64,000 nt of DNA, taken from assembly GCA_029959085.1 (NCBI GenBank), contig JARWIR010000001.1:65038899-65102898 (forward strand), given 5' to 3'. Positions 33,507 through 45,280 of this stretch are shown here, piece by piece; positions within the stretch are counted from its first letter, which is position 1, and every line of letters starts with the position of its first letter. The notes under the pieces were generated by a model, which was not told the origin of the DNA, did not search any database, and saw nothing but the letters and a program-made list of their open reading frames with translations. The stretch is from Nemophila menziesii. Its lineage: Eukaryota > Streptophyta > Magnoliopsida > Boraginales > Hydrophyllaceae. Position numbers and translations under genes: made by a program.

Positions 33507-34210
33507 TCATCCTCCTTGTGTGAATGTTTGAATAATTTGTGGAATCCAATCCGTAATGTCTTTGATTTTGTCCTGTTGTATCTTGATTTGTAGCGAGGTA
33601 GCCGCCCAAATATTATGTGACACTTTGCAGTTCAGTAATAGGTGTTCAATTGTTTTTGTTTCGTCAGGGCACCATTCGTAAGCCGATGACCAAATTATTC
33701 TTGGTAGGTATGGCGTTGTTACAGACTTTCCAAATAAAGATTCTAAATTTTTTGAAATATTCGTTTCCAAGACTACCTTCCATAGGTCTTCTTTGATAGT
33801 CGCTCCTGTTGTTGCTGATTGAGGCGCGTGAAAAATGGCCTCGTCCGTCAGTACTTTATATCCTGTCTTTGTAGTATATTATCCATTCTTGGATAAAGAC
33901 CAAATGAATTTGTCTTCTTGATCGCTTCCCAGCAGTCGTATCTTGGTTATTTCTTGTATAACTGGATGTGGAAAAATCTCGTCAAGTAATCCCGTATTCC
34001 ATTTGGCCTCGTCCTACTCCCATAACTGGTTGACTTTCTGAAGTTCACATCCTTCTGGTTTGGACCGAGTCCATGATGTGTGAATCCATTTGTCTGTCCA
34101 CATATTTGTTGTTCTTCCATTCCCGATTGGTATATTCTGTATTTCTTTATAAAGTCTCGTCCTTCCATAATGCTGCTCCAGCTTCATGTTCGGCTCTGTC
34201 TTAACTTTAC
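33507..34210 (-). pseudogene. LINE zinc-binding RT region remnant
   Basis: The ORF 33770-33507 contains WCPDETKTIEHLLLNCKVSHNIW, the conserved Cys/His region (zf-RVT) found between RT and RNase H in plant LINEs, written here in two parts: CPDETKTIEHLLLNC then HNIW. The ORF 34168-33947 and the sequence between are out-of-frame remnants of the preceding Trp-rich stretch (KWNTGLL-like). Confidence 0.7.
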
Positions 34211-34288
34211 ATTCATAAAATCTGTATTAGGATGATATATACCTTTTAATAGTCGAGCAGCGAGCGACTGTGGTTTAGTAAGTATGCG

Positions 34289-35832
34289 TCATGCCTGGGC
34301 TCCAAGCAGTGCCGTATTCATTCTCTTTAAGTCTCTAAACCCCAATCCTCCTAGGAGTTTCCCCACTGCGACCTTTTCCCACGCTATCCAATGTATCCTG
34401 TCTCGTTCACCTGAACCTCTCCAAAAATTAGAAATAGCTGAAACAAGATTTTTACATAATGCCTCTGGGTAAGCAAACAAGGACATTGTGTAGACTGGGA
34501 TGGCTTGGAGGACTGCCTTGATAAGTACTTCTCTTCCCCCTTCTAATAATAGCTTTGCTCTCCATCCTTCCATTTTAGAGAATAATTTTTTTGCTATCCA
34601 CTCTAGTGCTTCAACCTGACCTTTTGTGACATAAAGGAATACCCAGGTGTTTTCCTAAGTCCGTAGTTTCTTTAATTTGAAGTTCATTTGTCACCATATC
34701 TCGTTCTTGTTGAGAAGTCTCCTTGCTAAAATATACAGTTGATTTGTTAAGATTGGCCGTCTGTCCTGATCCATTACAAAAGACTCGGATGCATTCCTGA
34801 AATGCTTCAGTTTCCTTCCCTTCCGAATTGATAAAGAAAAGCGAATCGTCTGCAAACAGAAGATGAGAAATAGTGGGACAATTACGAGTAATTTGAATAC
34901 CTTTAATATCACTGATCTGCATTTTCATCGATAAGAGAAATCAGAGACTCTGTCATAAGTGAGAATAGAAAGGAAGATAGCGGACCGCCTTGATGTAAAC
35001 CGCGTCCGGAGGAAAATGATTGCAGTCTTTCTCCATTTAAATTTATTTGGAAAGAAACTGTTGAAATACAGTTTGTAACCCAGCTTATCCACCTTTCGCA
35101 AAACCCAAGTTTGTTAAGAAGAATCAGTATAAAGTCCCATCTAACGTGGTCATATGCTTTTGCCATGTCTATTTTGACCGCTGCCATTGGTTTAGGCTTC
35201 TTCCCTTTCTTACTCATATAGAAAGATATTTCTTTTTCTATAAGTATATCGTCTTGTATTGATCTTCCTTTTATAAAGGCTGTCTGTGTGGGAGATACTA
35301 TATCGTTCATTAGACGTTGTAATCTGAGGGCCATAATTTTTGCTATGATTTTGTACCCGAAATTGACACAAGAAATCGGTCTATAATCACCTAATTGTTC
35401 TTGTGTCTCTCCCTTAGGTATAAGGGTAATCAAAGTGTGATTGAGGGTTTCGAATGAGATATTGTTATTGAAAAAGTCTTGAACCATGAGAAGAACATCC
35501 ATCTTGATAATATCCCAAAATTTGTGATAGAACTTACCATTCAGTCCATCCGGTCCTGGCGCTTTAGTTGGTGATAGACATTTCACTACGTTCTCAATTT
35601 CTTCAATGTTAGGTATTTTTGTGAGTTCGTCGTTCATTTGTTCTGTTATCTTTGGCTGAACATATCTAACTGCTTTATTCATAATGTCTTTGGAGGTAGA
35701 AATTTCAGAGAACAAGGTCTGATAATAATCTTGAAAACAGTGCTTAACTTCAGCTGCCTCTTCCGTCCATATTCCATGTACATCCTGTATCTTTCGAATA
35801 TTATTGTGTGATCTCCGTTGTAGTGTTGCCAT
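34289..35832 (-). pseudogene. LINE reverse transcriptase
   Basis: A 307-residue open stretch (35832-34909) with TKAPGPDGLNGKFYHKFW, LITLIPKG, LGDYRPISCVNFGYKIIAK, AFIKGRSIQDDIL, the motif KIDMAKAYDHVRWDF (first catalytic Asp) and GLHQGGPLSSFLFSL. A frameshift near 34915 leads into 34928-34611 with the catalytic box HLLFADDSLFF (FADD as usual in plant LINEs) and QTANLNKSTVYFSK. The ORF 34573-34289 continues with MEGWRAKLLLEGGREVLIKA and FWRGSGERDRIHWIAW. Otherwise well preserved. Confidence 0.9.
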
Positions 35833-36230
35833 GTGATTTTTTTTGTATTTTTGTCACCGCATGCTAGCCATTTTTCTCTTGACCTATCCGCCCAATATTT
35901 CTCCTCACATTCGTATTCATATTTAATTTTTTGTCTTAGACTATCTTCCTCTTCTTGTAATTCTGTGGATGTTGGTAAGTTCGTGATTCTGTAAGTCTAT
36001 TTTGAATCTTCTTTATTTGGTCTTGGTGGTTCCTAAACGCTTGTTTGCTCCATATTTTGAGTGCTTGCCTTGTATCTTCCTTTTTTTTTTCATAAATATA
36101 GGTAGAGAAGGTTCACTGCCTGGCTCCCCCACTATGTTGGACAATCCTTTTGCACTCGTGGTGATCTAACCAGAAACATTCGAATTAGAAATGTCATTCT
36201 CCTTGCCGCTTATTAAAATCATGTTGCAAG

Positions 36231-37469
36231 ATAGCTAGAGTTTGATTTTTTTTAAATCAGATGGATATATCTAACGAAGTATATTTACTTACAAACTAGA
36301 TTCCGAACCAAAAATACAAGAACTAAATAGTTACTAAAAGAAAACAACAGCAAAACTAGGGTTACACTTTGTTTTAAAATTTCTAATAATGATTGCTCTA
36401 TGTCTAATTATTTCACAAATTATCACATCGGTGTAACGGTAATTGCCAAATTTTAACTACCAAAAGAGTTTCTGATGGGGATGAAGACTAGGGTGGCGAT
36501 GGGCTGCCCATCGAAGGGCAGATTTCCCAATCCAATAGAGACAAAAGGAAAAGAAAGGTGTTAGAAAGGCAGAAAAGAAACGACTGTCAATGGAGATGCT
36601 CTGCGTACAAGGTTGAATGGCGAAACACTGGCAGACTTAGAGGATTCGTTGGTTTGGACATGGCGATGGAGAAGTTGTCAAAGAGTAGTAGAATGGACAC
36701 GACGGAGCTACATGAATAACAAACAGCTCAAGACCTTTGCGAAGAGAAACAACATAATATGGATAACTTGAGGGTCGATAAGATCAGATACAAATATGGG
36801 TAGGAAGAGGAAGCTTCAGTAAGCATAAAACAAGAAGAGTATATCTCACGAGGAGGGATACCGTTAATCGGAGGCGGACTCTGATACATGAAGCTGAGGA
36901 TAGTGATGATAGACACAAAGCGTTGTCTGATATGGTTAGGGCAACAATAAAATCAAAAAATGGAAATACCGATTCATCAGAGTAACACTTTATACCTGAC
37001 ATTAATGATCATAAAACGTGGCTCGAACTTGAGTAATGTGATAAGTAATCCTAATCTTGAGCTGTGTCGGCGTGCATGTAGGTTCCAAGAGAGGCAACTA
37101 AGTAGATGGATAAGGCTCGAAAACTTAACATTTTGGAGTCGTTAACACTTGCACTTAGTGCGGTACACGTGGCAAAAGCTTTGTATGGTCGGGTGCTGAT
37201 TTTAAGAATGTGGATTTCCACTTCTGTGGATCACACAGCCAGACCCTTCTGTACCCGAGGGTTATATATACATTGCATGTTAATCTTTATTTACTCAAAA
37301 TAGCCAAAATCTAGTACAATAGTATAGGTATCTTCAAAATATCTTCTGTCATAATCTATATTTTCGTTTTCTTTGTGCATTACGTCTCTAGTTTTCTTAG
37401 GGTTCTTTTCTCTAGTTCGTACTACATTCACATACATACATTTACCAATCATAATTCTATTAGACCCAT
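36231..37469. other. Region between the two LINE parts
   Basis: No convincing gene. ORFs here are short and on both strands. GGGCTGCCC within GATGGGCTGCCCATC near 36507 is a small perfect palindrome. The stretch may contain the 5' untranslated region of the plus-strand LINE. Confidence 0.3.
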
Positions 37470-38919
37470 GGCGACTCACTCTCATCACACGTTTCCTCTC
37501 ATTGAGCTCGATGAAGTGGATGATATAGAAATGGGAGTACTAATCTTGGACACTAGGGTTAGGTGTGTGGATCACCGCCGCGAAGATGGGGCTATCGTTG
37601 TGAACGTTATCGGTAATACTAAGATTAATATTCCACGTTTAAAGAAAAAATTGAGATAATATGGATGGTTAAGGGAAAATTCAGTGTTTCGTAGATTCGC
37701 AATAACTTGTTCAAGCTCGACAATAAAGATAATCGAGAATATGTGAGGTTATGGAGCTTTAGACCTTGGCTAGTTCTTGGTTTGTATGTCAAGATTAACT
37801 AGTGGGTCAACATGGCTAAATTCCAAATTGTTCACATTGACGTCTCGTTGATGTGGGTCCAAGTTACGGGTCTAGCTTTTATACATAATACTATCAACGC
37901 CATACGAGCAATATCAAGATGTTTTTTAGACTTGGAAGAAATTGATTTCCCAAAAATGGATAATGTGGTGGTGCGAACAATGTGGTTTAGAGTGAGGTTA
38001 GGGGTGCTTGATTTTATGCCTACGGGGATTTTTCTTCGTCAAGAAGACGGGGTTGGCTGGGTTTACTTTCCATATAAATACTTGGGACTCTTTTGTTTCT
38101 CGTGTGGAAAGCTTGGGAATAAGAGCGACAAGTGCGGAGATACGGAGGACAAGAAAGGAGTGAGCGCGATTAAATAGAGATTTATTACTTGGAGAATGGA
38201 TAATGTTGTGAGGGAGCCACCTGCCACACCACTTTTTTGGATTCGTAAGAGGGTTCGTGGAGAATTCAGCAAACATGTAGCTAGTTTTTTGTGTGATAGA
38301 ATCAATCACAACCAATCCCCACTACCAGGGTAGGGAAGGGCGAACGAGAACATGTCGAAGAATAGGAAAGACAACAACACACAACAAGATCGTAGGAGTG
38401 ACAAAGATGGAAATGATAAATAGGAAGATACTGATATGGGGTGAATGTATGGAAGGGAATGAAAAATCATTCATGGAGCAGTTAAGATGGGGACCTTGAC
38501 CACGCAGGCTACCTGGATCATCACACTGAGTAGCAATGAATATAATAGGAGCAGGAGAATCATAGAAATACAGACTTGAATGTGAGTAACATTGTGACAG
38601 TGAACAATCATACGCCTCAAAGGTCTTCTAGGCTTAGGGCGAAGAATGAGGGGCGAAATGATTCATACCTAGATACATGTGAAATTCCAATGGGAGGTTA
38701 CACGGGCAGGTTCTCTAGGATGGATAGAAAGACAATGTTAAAATGGCGTTTGAACTACTTAAATTTAAATGATACTACAAATAAAATCCAAAAGAGGAAT
38801 GCGAAGGTCTTTAGTGCAAAAGGTAAGCGAAACACAACGGTGAACATGGAGGATGATACGGGGTCCCCTCCTTCGGTGGTGGGGTGGGATCCAAATGGAA
38901 CTGAGTGATAGTGAACTTA

Positions 38920-38955
<36 letters not shown>

Positions 38956-39183
38956 GTGGAGGAACATGCTACTAAGGAGGGGTCTGAAGAAGACCCGTCG
39001 GAGGAACCATCGGAGGATGTAAAGAGCGATGAGGTTAATGAGGAGGATAAGAATGAATTAGAAACATATGTGAATAATGAGTTTCGTAGGGAATACCGTA
39101 GGATTTCGGGCACGATGGTTGGTCGTGGGATGCGAGGAGGTCGAGGTAGCGGTCACCCGATGATGACCGCGGGTAGGAAATAA
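37470..39183 (+). pseudogene. LINE ORF1 remnant (DUF4283-type with zinc knuckle)
   Basis: Begins around MATHSHHTFPLIELDEVDD (37469). After frame changes, 37812-38177 has the typical plant LINE ORF1 body: FQIVHIDVSLMWVQVTGL, YEQ-equivalent region and FPYKYLGLFCFSCGKLGNKS, the last a C-x2-C-x4-(N)-x4-C knuckle with His replaced by Asn. Further right, 38576-38908 and 38950-39183 are low-complexity, acidic and then Arg-Gly-rich (GTMVGRGMRGGRGSG), ending at TAA 39181. Many frameshifts and a (TA)n insertion. Confidence 0.75.
38918..38952. repeat. (TA)n microsatellite
   Basis: A TA run of about 32 bases within the LINE ORF1 remnant. Confidence 0.95.
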
Positions 39184-39185
39184 TC

Positions 39186-39905
39186 GTTATATTTTGGAAC
39201 TGTCAGGGGATAAGGGCCCCTCTATCAGTTCAGGTTATGCGTGCCTTACTGGGGAACACAAACCTACTTTGGCATGTTTTTGTGAAATAATGCTAACCGA
39301 GCGGGATTCTCCGTTAGTAGTTAGACAACTTAATTATGACTCTTATTATGTTGTGAACCCCTCGGGTATTGCTAATCACTCGGGGGCTTTTTGTTGTTAC
39401 GGAACACACCTAGTACTTTATTTATTATGCATGTAGGTTTGTACTATCTTATCTATAAGTTTAATGATAATTTTTTTTGTACTACATTGTTTTCTTGCAT
39501 GCACCTAACATTTACAAAGATAGATTACAAGTGTATAATAAACTGAACGAATAGCAATGTAAACACAACGAACCTAGGCTAATCATAGGTGACTTCAATG
39601 ATATCCTCAACTTTGGAAAATATTGAGTCGTATCCCTACTAACCCTCGATATATGTTGAACTTTAATTTATTCATTTCAGCTAACTCGATTACTGAAATT
39701 CAAATTTTGGGAACTATTATACATGGACAAACAGGCGCATAGATCAAAGTATAGTAAAATCCAAACTTGATAAGGCCTTTGCGAGCGCAGAATGGATTGA
39801 ACAACACGTGAATGATTTGGGATTTATACCCCCAACCGTATGGTCGCATCTTTCGACATGTTACCTCTAGTATTAAGCGGCCTCATGGAGGTTCATGACC
39901 TACCC
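39186..39905 (+). pseudogene. LINE endonuclease N-terminal remnant
   Basis: AP-endonuclease-like domain. It starts with FWNCQGIRAPLS in one frame and HKPTLACFCEIMLTE in another. Later LIIGDFNDIL (39577-39606) matches the conserved GDFN motif, and LDKAFASAEWIEQHVNDLG resembles the LDR-F-S-EW region near the end of the domain. Frameshifts throughout. It stops at about 39890-39905, where minus-strand gypsy pol begins. Confidence 0.75.
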
Positions 39906-41263
39906 TTGATCAACATCTTCACATCCGTGATATGGCTTCAACCAATGTCGTTTACCATGAAAGTATGGTGCTCGGTCAGGTGCACCATGAGGCATAACCT
40001 TAGTAATAATGAACAATCCTGACCATCTTGATCTCAACTCCCCAAGATAGTTACTAAACTTTAAGTTCTTACATATTGCGAAGCCGCTTATCATGTCATC
40101 TCTTGGTTTTCTCTTTGTATAGCTTTGAATTGTCATAAGCATGAAAGTGGAACTCATCAAGTTCATTTAGTTAAATCATTTGTTGTTAACATGATAAGTG
40201 TTGATCTAAGTTAAGATACTTTATCGCCCAATGAGCACCCATTTCAAGTTCAAGAGGCAAATGACATGCCTTATCGTATACCATTCAATATGGATATTAA
40301 ACTACATGAATTTTGAATGTCGTTTGATAGGCCCATAGTGTATTATCTAACTTCACTGACCAATCCTTCCTCGATGGTCCCATGGTCTTCTCAAGAATTG
40401 ACTTTATCTCTCAGTTAGATATTTCAGATTGACCATTTGTTTATGTGTGATAAGTGTTAGATACTCTATGTCTCATGCTATATTTCACAAGCACCGTCTT
40501 CAAATATTTGTTCACACAATACATACCTCCATCACTAATGATTACTCTCGGCGTTCCATGTCTTATGAAAATATGCGACTTCAACAACTTGATCACTACT
40601 CTTGCTTCATTTGTTGGTAACTCTACCGCTTCGACCCATTTCAATACATAATCAAACTCTAGCAAAATATATTGATTCACATGGGATGGGACAAATGGTC
40701 CCATAAAATCAATACCCCACACATCAAAAATTTCTACCTCTAAAACTTTATTAAGCGGCATCTCATCTCTTCTAAATATGTTACCCGTGAATTGACACCT
40801 CTTACACCACTTCACATACCCATAGCAATCCCTATGGATGTTTGGCCAATAAAACCCGGACTGAAGTACCTTTTTCGTTGCTCTATCACCCTTGGAATGC
40901 ACTCCATAGGGTGAGTCTTAAGAACTCACAACCACTGACCAAATTTCACTATCTGGTACCTAACTTCTAATCATCTGAGCATTAAACTCCTTGAAAAAGA
41001 AGGGGTCCTCCCAAATATTGCTTAGTCTGGTGGAGCAACCTTTTCCTTTGTTGTGGATTGAATTCCATGAGGAATAATCCAGTCACTGTGAAGTTCACTA
41101 TGTCTACGTACCAAGGTGTACTAGCATTATTAAGTGAAAAAAGTTGTTCATCAGGGAATACCTCATTCACCAACTCAGGTTTGGTGTTACTTGGTGAACC
41201 TTCGAGGCGAGATAGATGATCAGCTACTTGATTCTCGCTCCCTTTTCGGTCGTGAATATCCAA
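39890..41263 (-). pseudogene. Element F RNase H end and integrase
   Basis: At 41263-40982 the RNase H end reads MDIHDRKGSENQVADHLSRLE. The integrase at 40902-40441 has the zinc-binding part (GFYWPNIHRDCYGYVKWCKRCQ), then VWGIDFMGPF (catalytic Asp region) and PRVIISDGGMYC (second Asp). A frame change follows. The C-terminal motif ELRSRWSGLFIITKVMPHGA and LKPYHG lie at 40090-39920. Truncated there. Confidence 0.85.
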
Positions 41264-42520
41264 ATCAAACTCTTGTTACAAAAATACCCATCTAATAAGA
41301 CTCGGATTTGCGTCCTTCTTCTCCATGAGATACTTGATTGCTGAATTATTTATGTGAACTACCACTTTCTCCCCTAAGAAGATAGGATCAAAACTTATAA
41401 AATGCATAAAGCACGTCCAGTAACTCTTTCTCCATCGCGGTATAGTTCAGTTGAGAACCCAAAATAGTCTTACTCACAAAATAAATATCATGGAATACCT
41501 TTTTTTACTTTGTCCCAACACCACACCCATAGCTAAATCACTACCATCACATATTATCTCAATGGGAGATCCCAATCACTAGGAGTCAAAATAGGGATAG
41601 GAATGACCTTCTCCTTAATATCCAGAAATGTTGACATGCAAGTGTCATCAAATCAGAAATTGACATCATTCTCAAGTAAATCACATAATGGCTTGGCTTT
41701 CTTAAAATAAGCGGCTATGGAACCCCGCATGTCCCAATAAATTCCTAACAACTTTAACAAAAATTGGATGTGGTAGAGTTTTGATGACTTCATATTTTCC
41801 CGATCAACCTCCATACCCTTACTCGAAACCTTGTACCCTAACACAATCCCTTCTCGAACCATGAAGTGACATTTCTACTAATTCAAAACATGTTCGGGTT
41901 CCTTACACCTTATTAGCACCTTCTCAAGATTGCTAAGACACTAATCAAAATCATCAACTAATACTGAGAGGTCATCCATGAACACTTTGAAAAAATTATC
42001 TATCATAGCTCAAAAGATCTCTATCATGCATTGTTGAAATGTAGTTGGCGCATTACACAACCCAAACGACATCCTTCAAAATGAAAAAGTTCCAAAGGAG
42101 CATGTAAATGTATTCTTGTGCTGATCAGAGGGATCGACACAAATTTGATTGTATCCCAAATATCAATCAAGAAGATAATAATTGTCTCTTCCCGCAAGCT
42201 TTCCCATAATTTGATCAATGAACGACAAAGGAAATTAATCCTTCTTTGTTGCTTTGTTGAGCCAACGGTAATCCATACAAACTCTCCATCCACAATTGTT
42301 CTAGACTGAATAACTTTATTTTATATGTTGAGTATGTTGGTGATTCCTCCTTTATTTGGGAAACATTTAATGGGACTCACTAATTCACTATTCAAAATTG
42401 AGAAGATGACCCCCACATCTAACAATTTGACCACCTTCTTTCTTACCACTTCCTTCATAACTGACATGTGTCTCTGTTGAACCTTAACAGAGCTTGCATT
42501 ATTGTCTTTGAGGTTGATCT
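41264..42520 (-). pseudogene. Element F reverse transcriptase and RNase H remnant
   Basis: Reading leftward: VMKEVVRKKVVKLLDVGVIF, then the fingers and palm in several frames, including FCRSLIKLWESLREE and HAPLELFHFEGCRLGCVM. The catalytic box is visible as VFMDDLSVLVDD near 41985-41950 (FMDD). MVREGIVLGYKVSSKGMEVD (41862-41803) and KKAKPLCDLLENDVNF are the usual RT-RNase H connection. Many stops. The ORF on the opposite strand at 42468-42791 is a shadow. Confidence 0.8.
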
Positions 42521-43260
42521 TGTGTTGGCAAATGGTTGGACTAATGCTCTTGATGCCAGAAATAGTCCATACAATCGCCTCTTTGTTAGCTCAGAGCACT
42601 CCGAACAACTTGTCTTCTTGAGGACCTCTCAAGTTAGAAGAAACAATCGGGTAAAGTATTATTGGCACCTAAATAAGTATAACTTGAGTGAGATGGAATT
42701 GGTTTCTCTTCAAGTTATGAAGGAGATTATGGAGATGGATTTTTCATTGGTTCCATATCCCCCGAACCTCAAAATTGTTCGTAACTTATAAGAGCGCTCG
42801 CATGACGTGATCGAGGACATCCACGCGGAAACAATTGTCCCTCGAACCAGGAAACTTCATCACCTTGAACACATTAAATTTGACCTTCTCATCTTGCACT
42901 CACATGATTAGTTCACCATTAGGGTTTAGGGTTTAGGGTTTAGCGTTTAAGAATGGACGCCCCAAGATGATGGGCACATTCTTATCCGCGTCGTAGTCAA
43001 GAATAATAAAATCACACGAAAACATAAAGTTACCTGCCTTGACAAGTACATCTTTAATCTTTCACTCCGGATGGGAGATATATATATCTGCCATTTTCAA
43101 GGTCTTGGTAGTATACCTCACTTTCAAACTTTTCAAACAATGACTTTGGTATGATATTAATACTCCCACCTAAATCACATAGTGCTTTCCACATCCAATT
43201 TTCACCAATAGAGATCATGATATTAAAACTCCCGAGATCTTGCAACTTCGAAGGCAACTA
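42521..43260 (-). pseudogene. Element F protease and protease-RT linker
   Basis: The protease core ALCDLGGSINIIPKSLFEKF lies at 43257-43054, with [24 protein letters not shown] sequence following in another frame and cut by the telomere-like tract at 42919-42949. The linker contains PIPSHSSYTYLGANNTLP near 42730, matching the conserved LPSHLKYAYLG region of this lineage. Stops and shifts throughout. Confidence 0.75.
42919..42949. repeat. Short telomere-like tract inside element F
   Basis: TTAGGGTTTAGGGTTTAGGG then TTTAGCGTTTA: a little over four units of the plant telomere repeat TTTAGGG, one with a change. It replaces about a dozen codons after the GRPF motif of the protease region, with GELIM resuming beyond it. 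Confidence 0.85.
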
Positions 43261-45164
43261 ACTTTGACATATTGCACTACATTCCTCCGGTAAACCAACC
43301 ATATCCCTTTCCAAGTATCTATGTTTGTTAGAAAGCACCTCCTTCATGAATTTAAGATATTTTGGCATACATTGGATGGCTTCTACAAACAGAAAATTAA
43401 TTTGTAACAGCCTCACTATGTCAACAAACTTATTATACTCATTCTATCTCCCTTTGGACAAGTGAGAAGAATCGAGGGGGAGGACGATTTTCACTAACGA
43501 CCAACTGTTTCTTCTTTTGTCCCTTGATTGGATATCTAGGCTTCTCAACTACTTCTTTTCTCGTATCATCGACAACTCTTCAACGACTACCTCGTCTAAA
43601 TTTGGATTTTTAGGCTCTTTTAATTTCGTGACCTCTTCAAATTTATCTTGGGCTAAGGGCAACTCTTTTTATTTCTCAACCACTAATAGAGTGGGTAGTT
43701 GTTTCCCACTTCTTAGTTCAATTTCCTTACACGCCTTGTTACTCCTCGAATTTTCGACATTTCTTGGGAGTTGACCTTGATTTCGAATGTCAAGGCATTA
43801 ACGATTAGAGACATTTGGTTCTTGAGACTATTAAATGTGGCTTAATGACTAGTCAATGTTTCCTTAGTTTTAACCTACTTTTTAACTGATAAACTCATAA
43901 AGTTAATCAAAGTGTCAGCCAAATGATTCGTAGTGATCATACCTTCTTGTGGATGGAAAGGGAGTGCCTCCTGGGCAAGATTCTTAGTATAGGAGTCATA
44001 CAAAGGACCTTTGAGAGCTTGGGCTCCATAGATTGGATCTCCTTGTTAATGATTATAAGGCCTTGATTGGAATTTGGTCTCATGGACATAAGGTTGATAG
44101 GAGGTCCCTTAATTGACTTCCCCATGAGAATTGGACCATCGAAGTCTCGGATGAGCTCTATTTTAATACCCATAGTTTTGTCCACGCGAATGGTGATTCC
44201 CTTGATCCGATATGAAACATATTGATTTTGTAATATTAGGACACTTTTCCCAAACATGATCATAAACACCACAAGCAGGACGTCCTTCAAGTTCTTGCAT
44301 CATATTCATAATTGCTCGATTATTGTTTAATGATAGTTTCTTTAGCATGTTCTCTAAATCTAAAATCATTGCATTCGCCACAGTCTCATTATCTAAATTC
44401 AACATTCCTTTTTTCTAAAACTCAAACCGGTGCTCTCGTTTGTTGCCAACTCATCTCATTTCTCACAACTCTATCCATGATGCCTAACACATAATTAGCG
44501 CTCACCATCATAAAACCTCCTCCAAATAATGTATCATATTGTTCCTTGGATGCGATATCTAAACTTCGATAAACCTTCCCAAATACAATTCCGGAGTGTA
44601 CCCATGTAGTGGACATTTCTTCAAACTTGATTAAGATCGAGTCCAAGCCGCTCCTAATGTTTCTCCTTGTTCTTGATGGAATCCAGCCAAGTCAAATTGA
44701 CCACTCAATCGTACACTTTAAGGATAGTACCTATCGAAGAACTTGGTTTTCAACTGGTCCCACATAGTGATTAATTCATTTGGAAGCTGATTGTACCACT
44801 CACTCGCTCCTCCAGTGAGAAAAAATGGGAATATAACAAGGTACACATGTTTGCTGAGTAACAGTCTGACTGATGTACACATTGCAGATTTGCATGAATT
44901 TTCGCATTGCTCATACGGGATTTTCATGGGAAGCCCCACTATTATGGTCATAAGTAGAAAATTGATTAATCATACCCGCTTCGGGCTTAAATCTCGCGGC
45001 TTGAATAGAGGGTGGGCGGATCCCAAGAGGCGTAAATTAGAAAGGTTGTTTCTCATGAGGTTGCATAAACAAGGGGCGACCCCAGGTGGGACTTGAACAC
45101 CTTGATTATTATTCTCTTTGAAGTTCACTCGAGCATTTAATTTTTTCCATATCTCCTTGCGCAT
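43261..45164 (-). pseudogene. Element F gag remnant
   Basis: Starts near ATG 45164 (MRKEIWKKLNARVNF). The Gag core at 44951-44718 reads GGASEWYNQLPNELITMWDQLKTKFFDRYYP in part. The next ORF, 44646-44422, covers the CPLH-to-W block. The knuckle at about 44280-44240 is ACGVYDHVWEKC with the first Cys lost. The C-terminal part holds remnants of GPFPSR-like and FMEAI blocks to 43261. Multiple stops and shifts. Confidence 0.75.
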
Positions 45165-45261
45165 CTAAAATCTGTAAGATGCAAACAAAGACCCTAATGT
45201 AAAACGGAAAAACATATAACACTACTATACTAACTAAAGACACAAATATATAACTAAATAG

Positions 45262-45274
45262 TCTCCCGGCGCCA
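45262..45274 (-). other. Deleted primer-binding site of element F
   Basis: The minus strand reads TGGCGCCGGGAGA, the family PBS with about five central bases missing. Confidence 0.75.
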
Positions 45275-45280
45275 AAGACT

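Larger units (their letters stand above)
32790..36230 (-). mobile_element. LINE (non-LTR) retrotransposon, 5'-truncated, minus strand
   Basis: Reads leftward: linker after the endonuclease (about 36110-35833), RT (35832-34611), C-terminal RT part (34573-34289), zinc-binding region (about 33770-33507), RNase H (33446-33000) and a 3' region ending near a T run at 32797-32806 (poly-A on the element strand). The domain order is that of plant L1-type LINEs with a C-terminal RNase H. ORF1 and the endonuclease are missing on this strand. The right edge is uncertain (36110-36230). Confidence 0.85.

Noticed and set aside
42468..42791. 107-codon open frame on the plus strand
   Set aside because: The minus strand here reads as the protease-RT linker of element F (SHSSYTYLGANNTLP, then HMSVMKEVV). 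The plus-strand frame is a shadow.
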